64,000 nucleotides of DNA from Uranotaenia lowii (taxonomy: Eukaryota; Arthropoda; Insecta; Diptera; Culicidae): NCBI RefSeq assembly GCF_029784155.1, contig NC_073692.1, positions 15,481,752 through 15,545,751 of the forward strand. Reading direction: 5' to 3'. The translations under genes and the position numbers were made by a program. The notes under the pieces were generated by a model. It had not been told where the DNA came from. It did not search any database and saw only the letters and a list, made by a program, of their open reading frames with translations. Numbering within the stretch: position 1 is the stretch's first letter; every line of letters begins with the position of its first letter. Of this stretch, positions 22,560-33,463 are shown piece after piece.

Positions 22560-25010
22560 TTTGTTATTTTTTGTCAGTACTTTCATTTTTGTCATATTTT
22601 GTTAGTTTTTTTTTTTCTTTTTTTTTTTTTTGTTTCGATTTTAGTCGTTTTACCATCTTTATGGCATTCGCGACTTTATATCAACGTTGCAGTTGGCGGA
22701 CAGTTATTGAAAAACATGTCCGGTACAACTGTGTTCGATGTTTACTCTTGGGCTTGAACTCGCGGACATTGTTAGTTTTGTCATTTTTGTATTTTGTGAA
22801 TTATTTTGAAATTTTTGGAAAGTTTGGCCGTTTTTTTAAATTTTTTGTATATTTTGTTGTTTTTGGATTTTTTTTTTCTTTTTTGAATTTTTTTTTTGAA
22901 TTTTGTTAACCTTTATAATTTCTGTACTTTTTGTAACTTTTGTCAATTTTTTTGTCATTTTTTGTAATAAAAACAAAATTATAAAATTTTTGCCATTTTA
23001 GTCATATTTTAAATTTATATAATGTTTGTCATTTTTATAATTTTTGCTTTTTTTGTAGTTTATGTATTTTAAAATATTCTGGTCATTTAAGTCATTGTTG
23101 TAATTATTGTTAGTTTAAGTAATTTTTGTCGTATTTGAAATTTTTGTCAGTTTTGTAGTATTTTGTAATTCTGGAAAATTGTGTTATTTTAGTCATTTTT
23201 ATACTTTTGGCAATTCATATGAATTTTGTATTTTTGTTGTTTCTGTAGTTTCTTTAATTTTTGGTATATTTTAAAACATTTTTAAAATTTTTAAAATTTT
23301 AAAATTTATGTATTTTTGTATATTTTGTAGGTTTTGTAAATTATGGAATTTTTGTAGTTTTTGTCATTCTTGTAATTTTTGTAGTTTTAGTAATTTTTGT
23401 AATTTTTGTAATCTTTGTAATTTTATGAATTTTTGTAACTTTTTAAATTTTTATAAATTTTGTAATTTTAGTAATATTAGTAATTTTTGTTGTCTTTGTA
23501 ATTTTTGTAATTTTTAAAATTTTTGTCATTTTTGTAATTTTTCTAATTTCTGTATTTTTTGTTCTTCTTGTCAGTTTTATCATTTTTGACATGTTTGTCA
23601 TTTTAGTAATTTTAGTTATATTTGTTATTTCATAAAGTTTTGTTAATAGAGGTAATTTTTCCCTTTTTTTGTAGTGTTTTTTCTATTTTTTATTATGATT
23701 TTAAGTCATTTTTGTTATTTCTCAGAATTCCTGTTATTTTTGTCTTTTTCTTATTCTTGTCATTTTTGTCATTTTGCCTTTTTGTCAATTGGGTCATTTT
23801 TGTCATTAATGTTTTTTTAAATAAATTTCATGAATTTTTTGTATTTTGTGTAACATGTAACTTTTGTTATTTTTTATATTTTTATATTTTTTTGTCATTT
23901 TTGTTAATTTTGTTTTTTGATTTGTTTTTGTCATTTTTGTAATATATGTCATTTATGTCCTTTTATGTAATTTTTTTCATTTTTGTCATATTTGTTATTT
24001 TTGTCAATTTCAGTCATTTTTGTCATTTTGGTCGTTTTGGTAATTTTTGTCATCTTTGTCATTATCGCAATTGATCATTTATGTTATTTTTGTGATTTTT
24101 GTAATTTTTGTAGTTTTTGTAATTCTTTCAATGGTTGTCATTTTTGCCATTTTTTCATTTTGGCCATGTTTGTCATTTTTTTAAAATTTATTTGTCATTT
24201 TTGTAATTTAGTCATTATTGTCTCTATTGTCATTTCTGTATTTTTGTAATTTTTGTCATTTTTGTCATCATTGTAATTTTTTTCATTTAGACTATTTTTG
24301 TCATTTTTGTAATTATTTTGATAATTGTCAATTTTTGTTTTTTTTTTAATTTCTGACCTTTTTTTTTCCAATTTTTGTCTTTTTTTACCAATGAAGTCAA
24401 TTATGTTTTTATTGTTATTTTTGTCATCTGTCATTTTGGTCATCTGTTATTTTTGTCATTTTTGTCAATTTTGTAATTTTTAAAATTTCAGTATTTTTTA
24501 GAATCTTTGTCATTTTTGTTATTTTTGTCGTTTTAGATGTTATGTGGTTTTTGTCATTTTTGGCAATTTTAAAAAATTTTGCAATTTTTGTCATTCGTTA
24601 CTTTGATGTTTTTTTTTTCATTTTAGTTATTTTTGTCATGTTTATAATTTTTTTGTCATTTCCGTCTTATTTGTCATTTTTGTGATTTGTTTTATTTTTA
24701 AATTTTCGGTTTACTTGTCATTTTTGTCATGTTCATTATTTTTATTAGTTTTGTTATTTTGCCATTTTTGACTTTTATGTCATTATAGTAATTTTTGTCA
24801 TTTTTATCATTTTTGTAATTTTTCATTTTTCATTCATTCTTATCATTTTTGATAATTTTTATATTATTTTCTCATTTTTGATACGTATTTTTGTGTCTTT
24901 TTTTTTTATTTTTATCATATTATTTTTTTTTACATTTTTGTTATTTTTGGCATTTTTTTTTTGTCATTTTGGTCATTTTCACCTCTATCCATTTTTGTTT
25001 TTTTTTGTCT
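22560..25010. repeat. Degenerate T-rich array (TTTTTGTCAT / TTTTTGTAAT)
   Basis: About 2.4 kb consists of irregular repeats of roughly 9-10 bp, mostly ATTTTTGTCA and ATTTTTGTAA, on the plus strand. Stops are scattered, so plus-strand frames give cysteine- and phenylalanine-rich artefacts of about 70-135 residues. Such strongly strand-biased sequence (T and G on one strand) could affect replication or transcription, but no function can be read. Confidence 0.9.
22641..22771 (-). repeat. SINE-like island within the T-rich array
   Basis: A block of normal composition interrupts the T-rich array. On the minus strand it carries GAGTTCAAGCC (complement of 22751-22761), close to the polymerase III B box. 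This is followed by AAGAGTAAACATCGAACACA and, further on, CAACTGCAACGTTGATAT. This suggests part of a tRNA-derived SINE. A clear A box is not visible, so it is probably truncated. Confidence 0.5.
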
Positions 25011-28000
25011 TAAATCTTAAAATTATCCTTAAAATTTTCCAAATTTATCAGGATTCTTTTCTGAACTATTATGAAATTCGAAATTCTTCGGAATTGCCTC
25101 GTTATATCTTATAAAGTCAACTGACCTTGAAAGGATTCCAACTATCCATGATATTTATCCAAAAACGTTGATTTCAGAACATCGTTTCAAATTTCTCGCT
25201 CAAAACTTCTTCAGACAATCTTTGGATGCACCGCAAAAGAGCAACGGTTCCTAAATTGAGACTTTTGCTACTGCCCTCCGGAGGGCAGAAAGTACTTTAA
25301 ACTTAGCCAAACCAAAGATGCAACCAAACGAGATGACTGGTGCGATACAATCGAAGGCGATCCAAAGTGCTAGATAACGATAGGATGGAGAGGAGTTTGT
25401 TGCGCTATCGAATCGAATTTGAATGAAGGTCTCCGATGGTCGTTTTGAGTTCCAATCTCAAAATGCTACTGCCAAGACGAAAACCAGCAGCAGTAGGAAG
25501 AAAACGCTCAAATGTCACAGAGCGTTGGACGCAGACTTAAGTCGAAGTAAAAGGAACGAGGGGGATGTCCCCCGAAAAACACAATTCCAAACCAATGGAT
25601 GCCCAGGATTGGATAGAAAAAAAAAACAGAGATCAATCCCCCAAGGCCTGCTCGCACTTTTGAGGTAGAATGGGCGCCACCACCGGATGAACTCCCAAAT
25701 CTGCTGGGGGGAGGAAGGTGTCCACCGACTTTGGACGACCAGATAGAGCCCATTTATGAAAGACGAGATAAGAAAAGTTCGGCTATTAGATGAAGAACCC
25801 AAGTAGGTATCGAGCGAACGAACGGACGAACAAGTGCTGAAGAAGAAGTGGATTTTGTTTAGAAACACGAATGGAATTGTGTGCTTGCTGCTTCTCCTTT
25901 CACAGAAGAGATATCGAAGATAAGCAGTCGCTCGCCCGGCTCTGCCAGCACACCGCCATCGTCCGATTGCTCATCGTTTCTGATGTGATAGGACGAAAAT
26001 ATTGGAGAAAAATAAGTGGAATCATTAAACGAAAAAGGTAGGTAGATTGAAATAGGGAGACAGAGAGATAACGGGAAGAGAAGAAAAAAAAAATATCACC
26101 AAAGATGTAGATAATACGAAGGCAACAAAAATATAGATTCATCATTTTCGATGGAGACACTCTCCGGTCGCTTTATCGCGCTCGATTCTCGAGTGAATAC
26201 TTTGCGTTTTCGAAGATGTTGATAAGCAAGCAAGCGGAAGATCAAAGATTATTTCGAACTAATGAAAGTTATTCTCGATCGTTGAATAATGCTGGTTATA
26301 AGGATAAAATAAATAAAAAATACAGATTGTCGTCTTAATTATGATTATAACTCATCAAAGAAGCTAAACTCTTTGTTCAGTATACGTATTTTTTATGAAG
26401 TAACTTCTAAGTCACGTAAAGATATTTACAACTGTTTTTTTTTTAATTTGAAGAAATTTGTTAGAAGGTTGTAAAAAAACCATAGTTTTAATTCTATGAT
26501 GAGATTAATCACCATTATTTGAATATGTTTGTTACTTAATTTATCGACCTTATCGGTGAAAAGTGATGCCCTTTTTAGTAAGAAGATGATGAAACTTTAT
26601 CGACTTTTCTCCCATAAATTAAGTAACAAGTTGTAAAAAACTTAAAACAAAAAAGAGGTTATAACCACATTCCACTATTCTATATGAGATGTAAAAGAGT
26701 TCTGAAGACTGTTCGCGGCTTATCTAAACTAACATGTCTAGTCTAGAGAGGTTACTGAAGTCAGTGTAACGAGGTGAAATTTGAAATGTAACGCACATGA
26801 CTCGTAGAAAAAGCTCCACATACTTAACCCACATATAAACCATTAGCAGGTACTATCAGCTTCTCAGATATTTTAGGGACAAAACACTAGCGCCAAAATA
26901 TAAACGACGAAAAAGTCTTCAACCTCAAATTCGAAAATTCAAATAGCATGCGCTTTTTTTTGTTTATAAATGATGAGGGAAATTTTTTCGTTATTCGTTG
27001 GTGTCAGCTGCAAGTGTCTCGAAAAAAAGGTTCTGTCCCGATGAAAGGATTTTGGCGAAAACCGACATCGGAGTTGATGAAATAGGAACTAACTTTGGAT
27101 ATGGCAACGACTCTAAGGAGGTGAGGTGAAACGAAGAAGCGATCCGATTTTTGAGCCCACAACCGAGTAGAAGAAAAACCGCTCCAAACTGCAGATAAAT
27201 GCAGATGGAAGGACTGATGATTGTGTGAGAAAAAAATGAATGGTTTAAAAAACACCTTATAATTACTCTCAATCTTCGCTTTCAGGATAAACTCTCAGCG
27301 ACAATAAAAGTATCAGAGCTCTTGAATGTATCACACGAAGTTGTCTTCTTACTGCCACCGGAACAGCGTGGTCCGCTTGTATCGTATTATTTGCTGTTCC
27401 TGTTTTCTTTACAAGCACATATGTAGGAACGCCTTATTTGGTTGCAGACCCCTGACATTTGAAAGTCTTCGCAAAAAATTGTACCGACCTGTACTAAACC
27501 AGGCCACGCTAGTTGGGAGTTCAAGTGCAGAAAATTATCATCGAGTTGCATCTTCACGAGAGATTTTGTATTGCCCGGGAAGAGAAAGATGCGCTGGATT
27601 CTTAGTTTCTATGTAAAGAAAAGAAAATAAATGATATTTTATGCCTATGCTGTTCTTAATCTGTACAATAATTCATAAATTCCATTTTAATTAGCTTGTA
27701 TTCATATTCCATAACAATTTCAGTTGTTTTTGTTCAGATCTTCTAAAAGGGCTTTCAAGCGTAAATTAATAGGAAAAATTAAGAATTCACGAAAACCACC
27801 ATTAAACCAATTTGAATTGTACTCCAGAAATTTAAATCTAAATAGTCTCAGTGATGATGAATTTAATATTTTTTTTATTCAAATCTTGATTCGGCAGAAT
27901 GTGAGGAGAAATTTGAGTTTACGTAAACAAAAATCCTGTTGATCATGTGACGTTTAATTTTTTATGTTTACGCGGTATCGTCGATCAAATGAAAAAGTTT

Positions 28001-28636
28001 TGCGTTTGAAAGCTTGCATGCAAGTTTAAAGCTTGAAGACTTTTTCGCTGAGAGGCAGCACCGTAAACAAACGTGTCGATGTCCCAGACTACTTGTTCGA
28101 AAAACTATTAAGCCGGGTATCTTGTTAGAATATAATATCTTTGCCATTAGGGTCTATCGAATTGCATTGTTATCACATTGAGGGAATCGAATTACATTTT
28201 TTTAAAAGAAGTTTTAAATACTGAGACTGGATCAAAATTCTACTTTTCACTATTCCTCATCGATTCCACCATGTTAGATAGCCAAATTTGTAGTTTTTGT
28301 GAGTTATTGACAAAAAAAGATTTTTCATTTTTTTTCTGAGGTGTACCGAGACCTTAAGTTACGAAAAGCTTTGCCGCAAAAGAGTTTTGGTTGTAAATTT
28401 TTCAAATAAATGTTCTTAAATTATAAATTTCTTTATACACTATTTTTATTCTTTGTTGAGATAAATTATCAATTTTACTGAGTCAGTTGCATCTGTTTCT
28501 ATAAAATTGAATTACTACAAAAAAAATTACGCCAGATTGCATTTAGCATAGTTTTAAATTTAAATTGATTGAAAACATATTAGAGCGCATCTTGAGTTGG
28601 ACGCCATCATGGTGCATCTAGTATGGTGGTCTCTGA
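25011..28636. other. Unassigned spacer
   Basis: No gene could be supported. The part 25240-26220 and parts of 27000-27620 are more GC-balanced, with overlapping open frames of about 80-117 codons on both strands, none with a recognisable domain. AGGCTTGC-type palindromes are limited to CTTGCATGCAAG near 28013-28024. The segment GTGCATCTAGTATGGTGGTC near 28612-28631 recurs inverted at about 30860-30880. Confidence 0.45.
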
Positions 28637-29479
28637 TGGGTAGATTCACGGTGTCGTAATTATCTTTTGTGGTGACACGTCCTGTTTACAAAATTTTACG
28701 AACGAGAAATGGGATGCAGCGAAATTTTTCATGTAGCTGCACATTTAAGAAATTAAACTCAAAATACAGTTGGAGGGTAGCAAAAAAAAACCCATTTTGT
28801 GAACCAAATTCAGCGCATTTTTTGGTTTCTCAACGATTATCTCTCCGGAAATGCACAGAAAGTTGAAAATTCTTAAAAATTGAGCTCAATTTTGGGATTA
28901 AAAATTTAAAAGGAAATTAGTTGTTAAGAATTTAGATGTTTTTTAGTATCAAATAATTAAAACGTCTATCATTTTGTTTTTTTTAATCCAGCTGAAAACT
29001 AAAATATTGGAATACATGGATTTAAATTAAAAAGTCAAACTATCCGACGTTATTTTTATTCCTCGAAATATCATATCGTTAAAATTAATAGTGTTATCGT
29101 GCAGGTATGTGCATTTGTTTACAGCTTTCGATCAAAATAACACAAGAAACTTCTGAACAGTCGATTCTGCACATTCGAATTCTTAAGTAGCTTCCACGGA
29201 CATTCGATGGGTTTTTTTTTTAGTAGTAGAAGCGCTGCCCAAGAATATTCAATGCAAAATGGATTGGCCCAGAAGAAATAAGTTGAAAAAAGGGTTTCAA
29301 ATATTTGTTGAAACATTTCAATAAACAAACCTTATTTTCGAACTTTTTGAGAATTTTCAACTTTCTGTACATACATTCCCGGAGAGTTGAATTTCTTGAC
29401 CGTGCAGCTACACGAAAAATTTTGTAAACATGACGTGGGAACTGTCACCAAAAAAGGGAATTACGTCAGAATCGACCCA
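28637..29479. mobile_element. Inverted-repeat element, TGGGTAGATTC ends
   Basis: The left end has TGGGTAGATTC followed by GTCGTAATT, GGTGACA and CCTGTTTACAAAATTTT. The right end, reverse-complemented, has TGGGTCGATTC followed by GACGTAATT, GGTGACA and CATGTTTACAAAATTTT, then the shared CGTGTAGCTGCAC-like block. Similarity continues inward to CAGAAAGTTGAAAATTC (28857-28873 and inverse near 29350-29366). The arms differ in length by internal insertions or deletions. The middle is AT-rich and non-coding. No target duplication was identified. Confidence 0.65.
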
Positions 29480-29548
29480 TTCGCGAAAAGCAGACGAGAG
29501 TTGAATGCGGAGGAGGAGGTGAAACGCAGCTGAAATTTTGACAGCAGG

Positions 29549-31428
29549 CTGGGATTCCAGATGCCCTGATTTGTTTGTAAAACAAGGACTTTTGCCAATA
29601 GTAAAAATATTGGTCAGACAAAGATTTTACTTTGACTTTTACAAATATAATCCATTGAAACGAAAAAAGATCTTCAGGTTGAGTTCCGGCCAGTTTAGCT
29701 AAGTTGGAAGCAGCAGAAAGTCATCGAATCGGATGGAAAACTGGCGAGGCAGGGCATTTTATCGACCGAGAAGCAGCTGGTCTTCCTGCAGGAACATCCG
29801 ATCTTCATCGAGATGAAACTGCTGATTCAGGTCAGGAGGACCCCCGTTTGATGCCATCGCTGCTGCAGAAGAACCAATCGAGCAATCCGGATCAGATCCG
29901 TATCATTTCGAAGAACCAGAAGGAGGACAAGAAACATTCGGTTTCAAGCTTCAGTAAATAAGATGTGTTGAAACTTACGGTTTCCTCCGGAACAGCAGCA
30001 GCACAGCGGCACAGCAGCAAACTTCAGCTGCCACGAGCAAAACCAAAACAGTTTGTTTTGGTTCCTATTGCTATGTTCAATTCGCAATCGAGAACAATAG
30101 ATCAATGATTGCTGATGACAGATGATGATGGTAAACACGGTACAAATGTTTACATCATCACACGGTTAGGCAAGAATATTCAAATTGGGTTCGTGGTAAC
30201 ACAACAGGTTGGCCAGATATTCTGGGAAATGAGTACTTTCCCCGTTAGGGAATATAAGAAGTGGAAAGTGACAATTAGCTATCGCTAATTAATATAGTTG
30301 TATTCTACTGACCTCACAGACGAAACATGAATAAAGATAACTTTATTCCACCACTGAAACCTGCGTTTTCAACAAGATGAAAACACGTTTGTATTGCAAT
30401 TCTAAACTCCAAACTTGATTTAAAGTAATGTTCCTTTTTTCGGAATTTTAAACCAATTGGTATATTCATCCCCAAAAGTAATGCTCCAAATATTTAATGA
30501 ATATTGATATAGACTTTTTCAAATTTAATTTATTGTTGGATGGTGTGGCAAAGCACACCTGCCCAGCTGATTTAATATAAGAAAAATGATACGAATAAAA
30601 TCAGTTCATTGAAAACTCAAATCATTTCTTTATTCCCAAAAGTCCAATTAAAATTGAATAAAATAAACTAAAACCCAGTGTTTTAAATCTTTGGATCTTT
30701 GATCTACGATAAGCTTGTGCACAGACATACATAGACTTTTTTTTTCAAATTTCTGATTTTTAATCTCGAACACCTGGCATCCCCGGACCCCTTTTTTCAT
30801 AAAGCCAGCTGTCAATACTTTTTTTCAATATGGCTGAACGTGCGATTTGGCATATGAGACCACCATACTAGATGCATCATGGACTTCATATTTTCTACAC
30901 CAGGGCGAGTACAGCTTCAGGTGTTTTAATATACCAAAACACGGAATCGACCATCTTGTGACAGGCAATCGCAATCGTAGGCAGGGATGGCAGCTGTTGA
31001 GGATAAAAAATCTTGGCAATTTTGAAAAAAAGTCTGCGAAGACCTCCAATTTTTTGGTATCAAAAAATATATTTTTTTTGACAATGTGGTGAGCGGGGGG
31101 GTAAGTGTTGTTTTGTATTCAGTTTTAGAGTTGAGAGCTATACCAAACACTGTTTTTACCACCAACCATGCCGATCTAAATTAAAAAAATCAAATTTAAA
31201 TTTATGATTGGTGACATACCAGTGCATCCAAGCGAAATTTCTAGTATAATCTGGCACTTACGGCTCATATCCAGCACATTAATATTGATTTCATCGTTCA
31301 ATTTTGAAAGTCTGTAAAATCTGGGCAATCTGAGCAAAAATCTGGGCAAAATCTGTGTCTGACCAATATCAGGACGAAGGGTCAAAAGTCTGTGTTTTAC
31401 AGACAAATCTGGGCACCTGGCAACCCAG
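29549..31428. mobile_element. hAT-like element with about 80-bp ends and host-like cargo
   Basis: The left end reads CTGGGATTCCAGATGCCCTG then GATTTGTTTGTAAAACAAGG and later ATATTGGTCAGACA. The right end, reverse-complemented from 31428, reads CTGGGTTGCCAGGTGCCCAG then ATTTGTCTGTAAAACACAGA and ATATTGGTCAGACA. The terminal 20 bases also resemble the hAT MITE at 1705. The 8-bp flanks ACAGCAGG and ATCGTAGG share five positions, possibly a decayed duplication. The interior contains the Rad23-like fragment (29708-29958) and a possible solo LTR (about 30195-30375). No transposase is present. The assignment to one element is an inference from the paired ends. Confidence 0.5.
29708..29958 (+). pseudogene. 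Rad23-like XPC-binding domain fragment, frameshifted
   Basis: One frame (29708-29851) reads GKLARQGILSTEKQLVFLQE, then HPIFIEMKLLIQ, and meets a stop at 29849-29851. A second frame (from about 29848) continues LMPSLLQKNQSSNPDQIRII and SKNQKED and stops at 29956-29958. Taken in order, these resemble the STI1-type XPC-binding domain of Rad23 DNA-repair adaptors. There the pattern is a hydrophobic-FL-x3-P-x-F-x2-M-x3-IQ helix, then a proline, LLQ, NP and IS.NQ. In Rad23 this domain binds the XPC damage sensor. There is no ubiquitin-like or UBA domain nearby, and the codons are GC-richer than the surroundings. A single frame change near 29845 breaks it. It is a captured or retrocopied fragment rather than a working exon. 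A distant family with the same fold cannot be excluded. Confidence 0.45.
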
Positions 31429-32367
31429 ATCGTAGGCATGGTAGGCGAACAACTGGCTGTCAAAAAGCGCTTCGTTTCCATCCTCCACCACTGAGAAACT
31501 TTTGGTACCCCTTGTCTACTATTCCTCAAAATGCATCCACCCGTAGCTGTAGGCGCCCTGTTCTACACGCTACGTTCAATAAACACAGTTTTTGAAAAAT
31601 GTTGTCCTTTTCCGTCAGTAGGTGGTGCTTATGTTCGTAGAAAGAATGTCTGTAGGAATTTATAAGAAAAATGATAAGTGTATCTATATGACTATCTTTG
31701 CCATTATACACAAGTCGATCTTTCACTAGAAACTTTCTAGTAGAAAGGCTAAGTTGATAAATTTGATATAGGTAGTTAGACGCATATTTCAATATTATTA
31801 ACCTCGTAATCACATCTTTCGGCCATGTGGCTATGATTGGGCGGGGCTTATTGACAATAGAAGTAATCTCGGAATGTGCATCTGCCATTCGGAAATGGGT
31901 TTCTGGAACTTTAATAGCGCTAACACAACGAGCACCCACGATTGAACAATTATAATCAAATCGATTAATAATGTTTATTTTGCGTAACATATCTGCCAGC
32001 TCAGAAGGTCATTGGCTGGATCATACAGCAGGAGGCCTTTTGCATTTATGAGCTGAGCTGGTCAACTTTTAGAAGTCGTTCAACGACGTTTACGATTTTT
32101 TTTGGGAATTTGTCTTGATTTGTTTCAGTAAATAGACAAAAATCACATTTCAGGCTGTAAGTTAAACAATTGGAGACTTTCTGCTCTCCAATTTTGATTC
32201 GAATGTCTTATAACATTTTTTTGTCCGTTTCAGCTCAAAATTGGCATGAGGCCATATGCAAGGTCAATGAATAATTTGAGCTCCAAAGGTTCGAAATCGA
32301 AAACAGACCCCTTTTCAGGATAATTTTTATAAATTTTGTTTTTTGAATGCCGTTTTTGGCGAATTTA
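31429..32367. other. Unassigned spacer
   Basis: A 154-codon minus-strand frame (31526-31990) is longer than most chance frames in this composition. It shows no domain, signal peptide or relative I recognise. The remainder is AT-rich and featureless. Confidence 0.4.
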
Positions 32368-32370
32368 TTA

Positions 32371-33460
32371 GGGGCCGTTCACTAATTACGCAAGCACGAT
32401 TTTGGAAATTTTCAACCCTCCCTCCCCCCCTGGTAAGACAAAGTAAGATTTTTCAAAACCCCCCCCCCCCCCTTGTAAGATCTTACGTTTTTTATTCTTT
32501 GAGAAATTGATCCGTTTTTTTTTTCAAAAATAGCTTGATAATATTAAAAATGTGACATACATGCTTCAAAGCAAAGCACTTTTTAAGTAAAATTAAAACA
32601 ACTGTATTTGAAAATCACAATCTATACAAAATAATAGATGAAATGTCATAAACGATTAAAGAAAACATTATTCAAGACATGTTTAGGGTAACAAAAATTT
32701 TGAATAAATTTCCACAATCGAATAAACAATATAAAATCTAAATTTCGATTTCAAAAAGAGAGATGAGGTTAGCTTGAGATACCATAATTTTTTTATGATT
32801 TTTATCTGAAAATTTAAAAAATGTTTTGAAAAATATATCATTCTATACTACCAGAATTGGGGAAAAAATGTTTGAAGAGTCATTCAGTGGTAAGCGATAA
32901 AGTTTTAGGATTTTTTGGTAAATATTTTGTAAAATTTAGAGTTGGTAGTGTCTATCACTGAAAAAACTGTCTAGAAATTCATTATTCAAAGCGCCTTATC
33001 TGGATGAAGTCATTTTCGAAAAATGATGGATTCAAATCGTGGTGTCAACGCGCCATTTTCCTTGTTGTTTCTATAAATTTTCCAATTAAAAAGATTGTTA
33101 TGATGGAAAGCGAAAAGAGACGATCTTTTTTAATAATGTGATTTAGTGTTTTTGATGGCATGTTGGTTTGAATTGGTTCTCTATAAATTTTATAGAACCT
33201 GCAGTTTTTTTTAATTAATTTTATTAATAAGACATTAAAAGATAAATAACATAACATAAAAATTAACCACAAATAGGTAGTGAGTAAAAAAAAACCTGAG
33301 TTATATGGTTTCGTATGGCTGTGACTTTGATGAATTTTTAATGAAATATTTCTTACGTAAGATTTTTGGAAACCCCCCCTACCCCCCTAGTAAGAGATCG
33401 TAAGCAAATGTGAAACCCGCCCACCCCCCCTATGTGCTTACGTAATTAGTGAACAGCCCC
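32371..33460. mobile_element. PIF/Harbinger-type MITE
   Basis: The left end GGGGCCGTTCACTAATTACG and the right end (reverse-complemented) GGGGCTGTTCACTAATTACG differ at one of 20 positions. Both sides carry TTA (32368-32370, 33461-33463). A GC-starting end with a 3-bp TTA duplication fits the PIF/Harbinger superfamily. Subterminal zones are cytosine-rich, including a run of 14 C (32459-32472) and AACCCCCCCTACCCCCCT near 33371, alongside CTTACG/CGTAAG words. The 1090-bp element has no transposase. Confidence 0.8.
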
Positions 33461-33463
33461 TTA

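Noticed and set aside
22502..24249. Cysteine- and phenylalanine-rich plus-strand frames
   Set aside because: They are translation of the T/G-rich simple array. No cysteine pattern of a real domain was found.
29549..30785. hAT ends pairing 29549 with CACCTGGCATCCCCGG near 30771
   Set aside because: The right end at 31428 matches the left end over about 80 bp, far better than this shorter match, so the longer pairing was preferred.
31526..31990. 154-residue minus-strand open frame
   Set aside because: It is somewhat long for the composition but has no relative I recognise and no supporting signals. It is left as unassigned.
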